Of a stretch of DNA of 59,666 bases, positions 1 to 7,519 are shown in pieces. Every line of letters begins with the position of its first letter. Positions within the stretch are counted from its first letter, which is position 1. The position numbers were made by a program, and so were the translations under genes. The DNA is from Halalkalicoccus subterraneus (GTDB taxonomy: Archaea; Halobacteriota; Halobacteria; Halobacteriales; Halalkalicoccaceae): positions 1 to 59,666 of the forward strand of contig NZ_RDQG01000023.1 of NCBI RefSeq assembly GCF_003697815.1, read 5' to 3'. The notes under the pieces are model-generated. The model was not told the origin of the DNA. It ran no database searches and saw only the letters and a list, made by a program, of their open reading frames with translations.

Positions 1-269
1 CGGAGATCCTCGACGCTCTCGGCGAGCGAAACGTCATCGTCGTCTCGCCGATCGGCGGCCAGGGGTTCGTCTTCGGGCGGGGCAACCAGCAGCTCTCACC
101 CGCCGTAATCCGGCGGTGTGAAATCGTGATCGTCGCCTCACGCTCGAAGCTCGACGAAACCGGGGTGCTCCGCGTCGATACTGGGGATCCCGACCTCGAC
201 GAGGAGCTTCGCGGTTGGACGCGGGTCCGGGTTGGGCGGGTCGAACGCCGGATGCTCCGAATCGTCTGA
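1..269 (+). CDS. ATP-NAD kinase-like protein, C-terminal fragment
   Basis: This is the end of a gene that starts before the window. It reads in frame from base 3 (GAG) to a TGA at 267-269. The residues include VSPIGGQGFVFGRGNQQLSP, followed by a strand such as EIVIVASRSKLD, which I recognise as the C-terminal half of archaeal ATP-NAD kinase-like proteins of the COG3199 type. These are expected to bind ATP and NAD or a related nucleotide. The N-terminal nucleotide-binding motif lies outside the window, so activity cannot be judged. The next gene, a PhoU-type regulator on the same strand, has its own promoter, so the two are probably not one operon. Confidence 0.72.
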   Translation, partial: EILDALGERNVIVVSPIGGQGFVFGRGNQQLSPAVIRRCEIVIVASRSKLDETGVLRVDTGDPDLDEELRGWTRVRVGRVERRMLRIV

Positions 270-310
270 ACGTCGCCATTATTATTAGACATATAATGAG
301 CAGGTAGTGA

Positions 311-318
311 ATATTAAT
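311..318 (+). promoter_or_regulatory. TATA box of the PhoU-like gene
   Basis: The sequence ATATTAAT lies 24 to 31 bases before the ATG at 342, the usual archaeal TATA distance for a leaderless transcript. The flanking 270-320 stretch is clearly more AT-rich than its surroundings. This supports the ATG at 342 as the true start. Confidence 0.6.
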
Positions 319-341
319 ACCCCCCAAGGCATATCGCCGCC

Positions 342-1373
342 ATGGATACGCGAAAGGTCCAGCGGCTGGGACCATCGACGTTGGCGATGACGTTACCCGC
401 GGACTGGGCGAAAGAACACGGCGTCGAGAAGGGCGACGAGGTGACCTTGCGGCGAGGGAGCAAGGGCGCGCTGACGGTGATGCCCGAGTCTGCCGACCGG
501 GAGGAAAGCGAGGCGATCATCCACGCCGACGAGCTCGACGCCCGAGCGGTCGAGCGGGCTATCATCGCCCAGTACGTGCTCGGCCGTCGGATCATCCACG
601 TCGAACAGGAAGACGGAGCGCTCTCGTCTGACCACATCAACGCCATCTACGAGGCCGAGACCCAGCTCATGGGGCTGGGCGTGATCGAGGAGACCCCAGA
701 GAGCATCGCGATCCGGTGTTCGGTCGATCCCGAGGACTTCACCCTTGACAACCTCCTCCAGCGCCTCGAAAACACCGGCAGCACGATGCGTGGCGAGGCG
801 GTCAAGGCCCTCGCGATGGGCAATCCCGATCTCGCCCGCCGGGCACTCAACCGCGAACGACAGGCCAACAAGATCTTCGTCCTCCTGCTCAGACTGATCT
901 TCACTGCCTACCAGAACCCGACGCTTGCGCGGGCGGTCGGGCTGGACGACGGGTTCGCGCTGATCGGCTACCGATCGATCGCGAAGAACCTCGAGCTCAC
1001 CGCCGACAACGCCGAGGACATCGCCGAGATCGCCCTCGAATCCGAGGACCACTCGTTGAACGTCGACAGCGCGACGATGCGCCGCATCCGGGAGTTCACC
1101 GACCAGGTCGATGACATCACGGTACTGGCGGTCGAGGCGGCCGTCAAGCGCGATTACGACCTGACGATCGAGGTCCGCGAGCTGTTCAAGGAGATCTCCG
1201 ATCGCGAGGACGAGATCCTGAACGACCTCCCCGAGATGGACAACGAGGACCTCCTGAAGGTTCGGGAGGTCCTCGTCAGCCTCCAGCAGACCGCCCAGTT
1301 CGCCATGCGGAACGCCGAGATCGCGGCGAACCTCGCGTTGAACAAGGAGAGCGAGCACGTCACGATTCACTGA
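342..1373 (+). CDS. AbrB/SpoVT-PhoU domain phosphate-type regulator
   Basis: The 343-residue protein has an N-terminal AbrB/SpoVT-like DNA-binding domain (about residues 3-50; it begins MDTRKVQRLGPSTLAMTLP) followed by helical PhoU repeats (about 120-330). Haloarchaeal proteins of this architecture are annotated as phosphate uptake regulators. They probably join DNA binding with the PhoU role of damping phosphate transport, but that role is taken from the family and not shown here. The long C-terminal helices with D/E-rich turns match the metal-binding PhoU fold. The gene is monocistronic with its own TATA box and is about 32 kb from the pst genes of this window. Confidence 0.85.
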   Translation: MDTRKVQRLGPSTLAMTLPADWAKEHGVEKGDEVTLRRGSKGALTVMPESADREESEAIIHADELDARAVERAIIAQYVLGRRIIHVEQEDGALSSDHINAIYEAETQLMGLGVIEETPESIAIRCSVDPEDFTLDNLLQRLENTGSTMRGEAVKALAMGNPDLARRALNRERQANKIFVLLLRLIFTAYQNPTLARAVGLDDGFALIGYRSIAKNLELTADNAEDIAEIALESEDHSLNVDSATMRRIREFTDQVDDITVLAVEAAVKRDYDLTIEVRELFKEISDREDEILNDLPEMDNEDLLKVREVLVSLQQTAQFAMRNAEIAANLALNKESEHVTIH

Positions 1374-1426
1374 TCGGCTTTCGGGAACCACAACGCACTA
1401 ATCGCCCCGTCCGCGTATGGCGAGAC

Positions 1427-1612
1427 ATGGCACGAACGACGCAGGTGACCTCAGACAAGGGGATCGGGATAGGGCTACTCTTCGGACTGCTGGCCGCCGG
1501 CGGCGCGCTCGCGATGGTCGCCGTACCGGGCGGGCTGATCAGCGCGTGGGGCTTCGCGGCGGCAATGATCGCCGGGACGATCCTCGTGGTGGCAGTCCAC
1601 GCCTACACGTAG
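1427..1612 (+). CDS. Small two-helix membrane protein
   Basis: A 61-residue protein with a short polar N-terminus (MARTTQVTSDKG) and two hydrophobic helices at about residues 13-33 and 38-58, joined by a short PGG turn. It resembles tiny conserved membrane proteins found in many haloarchaea that have no assigned function. It stands alone between the PhoU-like gene and a small winged-helix gene on the same strand. A longer reading from 1417 in another frame is an Arg/Gly-rich shadow and is not used. Confidence 0.6.
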   Translation: MARTTQVTSDKGIGIGLLFGLLAAGGALAMVAVPGGLISAWGFAAAMIAGTILVVAVHAYT

Positions 1613-1653
1613 GCGGGAAATGTTAAAGTCCGTCTGTACCCTACATCGGACCA

Positions 1654-1878
1654 ATGAGCGATATCACGGACGACGACCAGCGCATTCTCACCTACCTCCG
1701 TGACAGCGTTTCAGCTGGCGAGAGCTACTTCCGATCGAAACACATCGCGAAGGCGCTTGGTCTCTCATCGAAACAGGTCGGCGCGCGACTCCCGTATCTC
1801 GATGAGAAGACCGACGAGGTCGAAATCGAGAAGTGGGGCCGATCGCGCTCGACGACGTGGAAGGTCACCCTGAGTTGA
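1654..1878 (+). CDS. Small winged-helix-like protein
   Basis: A 74-residue soluble protein starting MSDITDDDQRILTYLRDS. A helix-turn-helix-like segment follows (SKHIAKALGLSSKQVGARL, about residues 29-47), then a short beta wing rich in charged residues ending STTWKVTLS. This is the layout of a minimal winged-helix domain, of a type conserved in haloarchaea with no known target. A TATA-like TTAAAG at 1623-1628 lies about 28 bases before the ATG and supports this start. Function as a regulator is inference. Confidence 0.68.
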   Translation: MSDITDDDQRILTYLRDSVSAGESYFRSKHIAKALGLSSKQVGARLPYLDEKTDEVEIEKWGRSRSTTWKVTLS

Positions 1879-1917
1879 TCCGGCGTCTTTTTGGTCGCAG
1901 GCTTCCCGACTCGTAGT

Positions 1918-2352
1918 ATGACTGTTCGGGTCCAGCGACGTTTTACGCTACCGGCGACCTGCGAGGAGGTCTGGGAGTTCATTTCGGACCCCGAGCGGCG
2001 TGCGCAAGCGATCAGCGTCGTCTCGGAGTACGAAGTCGAGGACGGATCGGGCCGAAAAGCGACCTGGTATATCGACATTCCAATCCCCGTGATCCGGCGG
2101 GCCGCCCGCGTCGAAACCGAGGACGTCACCCGAGATCCGCCGAACTACGTCGAGTTCGTCGGCCGCTCGAAAGTGATGCAGGTCACCGGTACCCACCGGC
2201 TTGAAGCGCTAGAAGACGGATGTCGGCTCACCAACGAGTTCGTCGTCGACGGTAAGCTCCCCGGCGTCGAGCGGTTCTTCAAGAAAAACCTCGATTCGGA
2301 GCTCGAAAATCTAGAGAACGCGATCCGAGAGTACCTCGACGAACGGCAATGA
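1918..2352 (+). CDS. SRPBCC (CoxG/COQ10-like) protein
   Basis: A 144-residue protein that begins MTVRVQRRFTLPATCEEVW and continues with WEFISDPERRAQAI, the typical opening of START/SRPBCC-fold ligand-binding proteins in the CoxG or COQ10 style. The fold forms a deep hydrophobic cavity; the ligand is unknown. I chose the ATG at 1918 instead of an upstream start at 1891 because homologous folds begin right at this strand. The last codon overlaps the next gene (ATGA at 2349-2352), so the two are translationally coupled and probably co-transcribed. Confidence 0.75.
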   Translation: MTVRVQRRFTLPATCEEVWEFISDPERRAQAISVVSEYEVEDGSGRKATWYIDIPIPVIRRAARVETEDVTRDPPNYVEFVGRSKVMQVTGTHRLEALEDGCRLTNEFVVDGKLPGVERFFKKNLDSELENLENAIREYLDERQ

Positions 2353-3158
2353 AGCTCGCGCTCGCCCAACTGGACATCGAACACGGCGCAATCGAGACGA
2401 ACGTCGAGCGCGCGGTCGAAGCCATCGCCGAGGCTGCCGAGCGCGATGCGGATCTGGTCTGCCTGCCGGAGATCTTCAACGTCGGCTACTTCGCCTTCGA
2501 GGAGTACGAACGCGCGGCGGAGGGGTTGTCGGGGCCGACGTTATCGCAACTCTCCGAAGCTGCCGTCGAGTACGGGATCAACGTGCTCGCGGGAACGATC
2601 GTCGAGGACCTCGCGGCGACGACCGGGGCCGATACGCCCGCCGACGAAGGACTCGCCAACACCGCCGTTCTCTTCGGTCACTCGGGCGAGCGCCGGGCGA
2701 TCTACCGGAAACACCACCTCTTCGGATACGAATCGGCCGAATCCGAACTGTTGGTGCCGGGCGAGGACCCCCGCTCGGGGATCTGCGAGGTCGAGGGGTT
2801 CACCGTCGGAATCACGACGTGTTATGACCTTCGATTCCCCGAACTGTATCGCGACCTCGTCGATCAGGGTGTCGACCTCCTGCTCGTACCGAGCGCGTGG
2901 CCCTACCCGCGCGTCGAACACTGGATGACGCTCGCGCGGGCGCGCGCCATCGAGAACCAGTGTTACGTCGCGACCGTCAACGGGAGCGCCGAGTTCGAGG
3001 GCTCGACGCTCTTGGGTCGCTCGACCGTTTTCGACCCGTGGGGGACGACGCTCGCGAGCGCTGCGGACGAACCGGCACTGATCACGAGCGAAGTCGATCC
3101 CGAGCGCGTCGAGCGGGTCCGCGAGGAGTTCCCCGCCCTTCGGGACCGGAGATCATAA
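2349..3158 (+). CDS. Carbon-nitrogen hydrolase (nitrilase superfamily)
   Basis: A 269-residue amidohydrolase of the nitrilase superfamily. The catalytic Glu-Lys-Cys triad is visible: E41 in CLPEIFN, K121 in YRKHHLF and C158 in GITTCYDLRFPELYR. The length and the CYDLRFPELYR signature are close to omega-amidase and Nit1/Nit2-type enzymes, which cleave C-N bonds in small amides. The exact substrate cannot be read from sequence. It overlaps the upstream SRPBCC gene by four bases. Downstream is a non-coding stretch of about 300 bases that ends in a hairpin. Confidence 0.88.
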   Translation: MKLALAQLDIEHGAIETNVERAVEAIAEAAERDADLVCLPEIFNVGYFAFEEYERAAEGLSGPTLSQLSEAAVEYGINVLAGTIVEDLAATTGADTPADEGLANTAVLFGHSGERRAIYRKHHLFGYESAESELLVPGEDPRSGICEVEGFTVGITTCYDLRFPELYRDLVDQGVDLLLVPSAWPYPRVEHWMTLARARAIENQCYVATVNGSAEFEGSTLLGRSTVFDPWGTTLASAADEPALITSEVDPERVERVREEFPALRDRRS

Positions 3159-3199
3159 CGGTTCTACACCGGTAATCGGTCAGATCCGAGCAAACACGT

Positions 3200-3450
3200 T
3201 TATTAGGCTCGACCCCCGAGTAGGGGATGCCGAAGAGCGCTTTTCTCGCTTGACGGCACACACAACCCGCGTCGCGCTCCGCTGGACCGCACCCGGACGG
3301 TCCATCTCTCGCCTCGTTCCGTTCGTTCTAACAGCCGCCTAATACTGGTTAGCGTCTGTATACTGATAGTCAGTGGCGTGGTAGAACGGAGCGCTGGTGC
3401 AAGCCAGCACAGTGCCTATCGAACGGGGTCTAGCCCGGCCCCGTTTTCTG
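3200..3450 (+). ncRNA. Candidate non-coding RNA (unidentified)
   Basis: About 296 bases between the nitrilase and the aldehyde dehydrogenase have no convincing open frame but carry signs of a transcript. There is a TATA-like TTTATTA at 3200-3206. It is followed by potential hairpins: CCCC-GAGTA-GGGG near 3214, GCCG...CGGC enclosing about 3229-3257, and GCTGG-TGCAAG-CCAGC near 3392-3408. A terminator-like hairpin closes the region. I checked for tRNA, RNase P and SRP RNA signatures and did not find them. This is a structural guess only. Confidence 0.3.
3423..3447. terminator. Hairpin terminator between converging units
   Basis: ACGGGG (3423-3428) and CCCCGT (3439-3444) form a 6-bp GC stem with a 10-base loop, followed by TTT on the plus strand. 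It lies just after the 3' end of the minus-strand aldehyde dehydrogenase and downstream of the plus-strand region, so it could end transcription in either direction. Confidence 0.45.
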
Positions 3451-3454
3451 TTCC

Positions 3455-4987
3455 TCAGTCGTCGCCGGTCTTGATGTCCGCCGAGAGTCCCTGGGCCATC
3501 TCGATGTCCCGCGAGTTGTTCAGGGTGAAGGCGGTGCGCTCGGTGACGGCCTCGATGACCTCGCGCGCGCTCGGATACCCGTTGCCCGACTTCTTCACGC
3601 CGCCGAAGGGGAGGTGGACCTCCGCGCCGATACACGGCAGGTTCGCATAGCCGAGTCCGACCTCGCCGTAGTCCCGGAAGGCGTTGATCTGGCGGTAGTC
3701 CTCGCTTATGATCGCGCCCGCGAGCCCGTAGGGCGTGTCGTTGTGGATCTCGATGGCCTCTTCGACGTCACCCTCGTACTCCACCAGGGCGACGTGGGGA
3801 CCGAAGACCTCCTCCTGCAGGCAGCGAAGCTCCGGGTCGTAGTCGATCTCGTAGACGAAGGGGCCGACCCAGTGGCCGTCCTCCGAGCCCTCCGGAAGTT
3901 CTCCTGAATCGGGCTCCGCGCGGTCGACCAGTACGCGCCCGCCCTCCTGTCGCGCGAGGTCGTTGTATTTGTGGAACTTCTCGACCTGACTGTCGTCCAC
4001 GACGGGCCCCATGAAGGTGTCCTCGTCCATCGGGTCGCCGATCTTGACCGACTCGGCGAGTTCGACATAGCGCTCCTTGAACTCGTCATACAGGTCAGAG
4101 TGGACGATCAGGCGTTCGCTCGAAACGCAGCGCTGGCCGGTGGTCTTGAAGCTCGACATGATCGCGGAGTGAACTGCCGTGTCCATATCGGCCTGTTCGG
4201 TCACGACGATGCCGTTCTTCCCGCCCATCTCGCAGGCGGCCAGTTTGCCGGGTTCAGAACCCACTTTTCCCGCGATCTCGTGGCCGACCTCCGCGGAGCC
4301 GGTGAACAGCACGGTCGAAACGCGCTCGTCCTCGACGATGGCGTTACCGGCGTCGCCGAAGCCCTGGACCATGTTGAAGACTCCATCAGGGATGCCCGCG
4401 TCCTCGAACATTTCGGCGATGATCTGCCCGCAGCGAGGCGTCTGTTCGGCGGGCTTCCACACCACCGTGTTGCCCTCCACCAGCGAGACCGCCATGTGCC
4501 AGAACGGGATCGCGACGGGGAAGTTCCACGGGGTAATGCAGCCGACGACACCGCGTGGCTTGCGGCGCATGTAGGCGTCCTTTGCGGGGATCTCCGAGGG
4601 AACCACGTCACCGTGGGGATGGCGGGCGTTGCCCGCGGCCCACTCGACCATGTGCCAGGCCTCGGCGACGTCGGCCTTTCCCTCACTGATCTCCTTGCCA
4701 CACTCCTCGGTGACGACCCGACCCAACTCGTCGTGGCGCTCTTTCAGTTCGTGGTAGATGTCCCAGAGGTACTCCGCGCGGTCGATGTACGAGAGGGCGC
4801 ACCACTCCTCTGTGGCCCCCTCGGCGGCTGAAAGCGCGCGGTCGATGTCCTCTTCGGTGCCTCGGCGGAACTCGCCGAGCGTCTCGCCGGTCGCGGGGTT
4901 GACGCTCTTGAAGGTCTCGCTCCCCTTGCCGTCGGTCCATTCCCCGGCGATGTAGTGCTGCGAGGCGCTTGTGGCTTGTTGACTCAT
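3455..4987 (-). CDS. Aldehyde dehydrogenase family protein
   Basis: A 510-residue NAD(P)+-dependent aldehyde dehydrogenase. The family residues are all present: N155 in TPWNFPVAIP, K178 in VVWKPAEQTP, the FTGSAEVG cofactor turn near 228-235, general base E253 in EMGGKNG, and nucleophile C287 in TTGQRCVSS. It should oxidise an aldehyde or semialdehyde to the acid. The sequence looks closer to semialdehyde and amino-acid-pathway ALDHs than to methylmalonate-semialdehyde dehydrogenases, but the substrate is not certain. A TATA-like TTTTTACC (minus strand, 5010-5017) lies about 27 bases before the start. Confidence 0.88.
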   Translation of the reverse strand: MSQQATSASQHYIAGEWTDGKGSETFKSVNPATGETLGEFRRGTEEDIDRALSAAEGATEEWCALSYIDRAEYLWDIYHELKERHDELGRVVTEECGKEISEGKADVAEAWHMVEWAAGNARHPHGDVVPSEIPAKDAYMRRKPRGVVGCITPWNFPVAIPFWHMAVSLVEGNTVVWKPAEQTPRCGQIIAEMFEDAGIPDGVFNMVQGFGDAGNAIVEDERVSTVLFTGSAEVGHEIAGKVGSEPGKLAACEMGGKNGIVVTEQADMDTAVHSAIMSSFKTTGQRCVSSERLIVHSDLYDEFKERYVELAESVKIGDPMDEDTFMGPVVDDSQVEKFHKYNDLARQEGGRVLVDRAEPDSGELPEGSEDGHWVGPFVYEIDYDPELRCLQEEVFGPHVALVEYEGDVEEAIEIHNDTPYGLAGAIISEDYRQINAFRDYGEVGLGYANLPCIGAEVHLPFGGVKKSGNGYPSAREVIEAVTERTAFTLNNSRDIEMAQGLSADIKTGDD

Positions 4988-5076
4988 GATCGTCCGGGAG
5001 TTTGCGAGGCGAGGGTAAAAAGCTGCCCTCCAGTCGGATGTGGGGGCGGGATCGGAGCCGAAACCGAAGCGACGGA

Positions 5077-5874
5077 TCAGTCCGCTCGTCGTTCGATTTC
5101 ACCCTTCAATCGGGTGGCCTCGAACTCGTGGTCCGGGCGCAGGCGGACGAGATCGAGGAAGTCACGTGCGGCAAGCAGCGTCGCGGCGTCGTAGTGCTCG
5201 GCGGCGAGATCGACGGTACAGTTCGCTCCGAGCGCGGGTTCGAGCGTCGCGATCGCACAGGCGATGTCGTAGGCTCGCGCGGTCGAGAGCCCGTCCTTTC
5301 GGACGTTGGTCGCGTCGATGAAGTACAGTTCCCCGCCGTGGACGAGGACGTTCTCGCCCCGGAGGTCGCCGTGGGCGAGGTTGTTGGCGTGCATGAGCGT
5401 GAGCGCCGAGAACAGTTCGGACGCAAGCGCCTCGACCTCGGTGGATGGAAGTTCGTCGAGGGTACGAAACTCCGGGAGATATTCGAGGACGAGAACGCCG
5501 AACTCGTCGACGCCGAAGGCCTCGATCGGCTCGGGAGCGTTCAGCCCGATCTCGCGGACCCTCCGGGTGGCCTCCAGTTCGTGCTGGCTCATCGCCAGTG
5601 GGTCCTCGAAGCGCTCGAAGAACCCTTCCTCGCCCCGTGAGAAGACGCCGAGATTGCGCGCGCCAGTAAAGAGCGCCTGCACCAGCGCGTTCTGCGGGCT
5701 GATCACCTTTACGAACCATTCCTCGTCGACGACACACGGCGTCGAGAGCCAGTTGTCCGCCTCCAACACCGAGATGCGAACGCTCTCGCGGTCGTATCGC
5801 TTGGCGATCTCGCGACCGATTCGTTCGAGCTGTGGCTCGTCGACTCGCCCACGAATCAGCCGACGGAACTCCAT
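5077..5874 (-). CDS. RIO-type serine/threonine kinase or ATPase
   Basis: A 265-residue small protein kinase-like domain. It keeps a nucleotide-binding lysine (K56 in EWFVKVIS), the catalytic loop HGDLRGENVLV (D170, N175), and a metal-binding aspartate in FIDATNV (D187) where most kinases have DFG. This pattern, a compact lobe with IDA instead of DFG, fits the RIO family, whose members act as ATPases or kinases in ribosome maturation. There is no recognisable N-terminal winged helix of the Rio2 type. A CTATAC box on the minus strand at 5898-5903 supports the start. Targets are unknown. Confidence 0.75.
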   Translation of the reverse strand: MEFRRLIRGRVDEPQLERIGREIAKRYDRESVRISVLEADNWLSTPCVVDEEWFVKVISPQNALVQALFTGARNLGVFSRGEEGFFERFEDPLAMSQHELEATRRVREIGLNAPEPIEAFGVDEFGVLVLEYLPEFRTLDELPSTEVEALASELFSALTLMHANNLAHGDLRGENVLVHGGELYFIDATNVRKDGLSTARAYDIACAIATLEPALGANCTVDLAAEHYDAATLLAARDFLDLVRLRPDHEFEATRLKGEIERRAD

Positions 5875-5970
5875 TCACTGAACGAACGATCCCGAAGGGT
5901 ATAGGCGCTTCGCGACCGGTCTATCACGGTCGTTCGCTGTTTTTAAGCCGACACTCGCGCAAGACGGGGT

Positions 5971-7113
5971 ATGGATTTCAGGCTCCCCGACGAACACCGA
6001 ATGATCCGGGACACCGTCCGGGACTTCTGTGAGGAGGAGATCGCGCCCATCGCCCAGGCAATCGAGAGCGAACACCGCTATCCCGAGGAGGTCTTCGAGC
6101 AGCTCGCGCAGTTGGACATCATGGGTGTGCCCATCAGCGAGGAGGACGGTGGACTCGGCGGCGATCAGCTGATGTACGCGCTCGTCACCGAGGAGCTGGG
6201 TCGGGTTTCGGGCTCGATCGGACTCTCGTATGCCGCCCACGTCAGCCTCGCCTCGAAGCCGATCGAGCTGTTTGGAACCGACGAACAGAAGGAGAGATGG
6301 TTGAAACCGCTCGCGGAGGGCGAGTACGTCGGCGGGTGGGCGTTGACCGAGCCCGGAAGCGGGTCGGACGCCTCGGACATGGATACCCGCGCCGAAAAGG
6401 ACGGCGACGAGTACGTCATAAACGGCACCAAACAGTTCATCACCAACGCCTCGGAAGCCGGCTCGATACTGGTGAAGGCCGTCACCGACCCCGAGGCGGG
6501 CTACGACGGGATTTCGACGTTCATCGTCGACCCCCGCGAGGACGACGGCTTCGAGGTGACGACGATCTGGGACAAGATGGGACTGAACGCATCACCGACC
6601 TGTGAGATTCGATTCGACGACCTCCGTCTCCCCGAGGACCGCCTGCTCGGCGAGGAGGGCGACGGTTGGGACCAGACGAAGAAAACCCTCGACGGCGGGC
6701 GAATCAGCATCGCGGCCCTCTCCGTGGGGCTTGCGCAGGGCGCCTACGAGGCCGCTCGACAGTACAGCACCGAACGCGAGCAGTTCGGCCAGCCGATCTC
6801 GAAGTTCGACGCGGTTTGGAACACCGTCGTCGCGATGCACCGGAAGACCGAGCGCGCCCGTTTGCTCACCCACGACGCGGCCACGACCTACGACCGGGGC
6901 GAGGAGGTCACCAGAAAGAGCGCGCTCGCAAAACTCGACGCCAGCGAGGCCTGTCGTGAGGTCGCAGAGGACGCCGTGCAGGTCTTGGGAGGCTACGGCT
7001 ACACCGAGGACTTCGCGCCCCAGCGTTTTTATCGCGACGCGAAACTGATGGAGATCGGCGAGGGCACCAGCGAGATCCAACACCTCGTCATCGGTCGGGA
7101 GATCGGGCTGTAA
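5971..7113 (+). CDS. Acyl-CoA dehydrogenase
   Basis: A 380-residue FAD flavoenzyme that introduces an alpha-beta double bond into acyl-CoA. The family signatures are present: WALTEPGSGSDAS near residues 126-138 (FAD/substrate region), a central beta domain, and the C-terminal helical domain with YTEDFAPQRFYRDAKLMEIG followed by the segment GEGTSEIQ that carries the candidate catalytic glutamate. The length and the EGTSEIQ form match short or branched-chain acyl-CoA dehydrogenases. TTTTTAAG at 5939-5946 is a TATA box 25-32 bases upstream. It is one of three such genes in the window. Confidence 0.93.
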   Translation: MDFRLPDEHRMIRDTVRDFCEEEIAPIAQAIESEHRYPEEVFEQLAQLDIMGVPISEEDGGLGGDQLMYALVTEELGRVSGSIGLSYAAHVSLASKPIELFGTDEQKERWLKPLAEGEYVGGWALTEPGSGSDASDMDTRAEKDGDEYVINGTKQFITNASEAGSILVKAVTDPEAGYDGISTFIVDPREDDGFEVTTIWDKMGLNASPTCEIRFDDLRLPEDRLLGEEGDGWDQTKKTLDGGRISIAALSVGLAQGAYEAARQYSTEREQFGQPISKFDAVWNTVVAMHRKTERARLLTHDAATTYDRGEEVTRKSALAKLDASEACREVAEDAVQVLGGYGYTEDFAPQRFYRDAKLMEIGEGTSEIQHLVIGREIGL

Positions 7114-7140
7114 AACGGCCGTTCGGTGTAAACAGGTGTG

Positions 7141-7204
7141 GTGGCCGGTCCGAGCGTGGCTGCCAGTCCGGCAGCCACGTGAGGAGGGCGGGGAAAGGCT
7201 GGCG
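7141..7204 (+). repeat. Structured intergenic repeat, copy 1
   Basis: First of three copies of a 62-64-bp element. It opens GTGGCCGGTCCGAGC and contains a perfect 9-bp stem GTGGCTGCC / GGCAGCCAC with loop AGTCC (about 7156-7178), then a purine-rich GAGGAGGGCGGGGAAAGG tail. It lies 27 bases after the stop of the acyl-CoA dehydrogenase and just before the 3' end of the convergent YHS gene. Copies 2 and 3 are at 9457 and 11329, in the same orientation. Confidence 0.85.
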
Positions 7205-7209
7205 GTCGG

Positions 7210-7392
7210 TTACGAACCCGCGTACTCCTCGGGAGCCGCTTCGAACGATTCCTTGTGATCCGAACAGCAGAAGTAGTAGATCTCGTCGTCGAACTCCGTC
7301 TGGGCGGGCGCGTAGCTCTCCCCGCCGTAGCCCTCCTCGGAGCCGGGAGTGGTCTCTTCGATCTCGTTGTCACAGACCGGACAGTCGGTCAT
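7210..7392 (-). CDS. YHS-domain metal-binding small protein
   Basis: A 60-residue protein starting MTDCPVCDNEIEE and ending YYFCCSDHKESFEAAPEEYA, the pattern of the YHS/TRASH-like metal-binding domain: a CxxC pair near the N-terminus, a CC pair later, and a closing F...P..Y. Such domains bind zinc, iron or copper, often as sensors or chaperones. The start at 7392 is preferred over 7422 because the extra ten residues do not belong to the domain. It is convergent with the acyl-CoA dehydrogenase, and a repeat copy sits between them. Confidence 0.75.
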   Translation of the reverse strand: MTDCPVCDNEIEETTPGSEEGYGGESYAPAQTEFDDEIYYFCCSDHKESFEAAPEEYAGS

Positions 7393-7519
7393 GGTAGGTA
7401 TGCGTTGTGTCCCCGACGGCAAAAGTCACCGGTGTGCGACTGCCGGCCGCCGGGCGAAACCGGGTCTCGACGTGGAGTTTCGGCGGATACATACGCCCCC
7501 GATTCGTTCGTGACGGCAG

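Noticed and set aside
393-1391. 332-codon minus-strand ORF opposite the PhoU-like gene
   Set aside because: It is a GC-driven shadow; its composition lacks any family pattern while the plus frame gives a clear AbrB-PhoU protein.
3378-3445. tRNA-like stretch with a GGTAGAACGG segment and a 5-bp anticodon-like stem
   Set aside because: The loop has six bases, there is no TTCGA T-loop, and no acceptor stem pairs across the ends.
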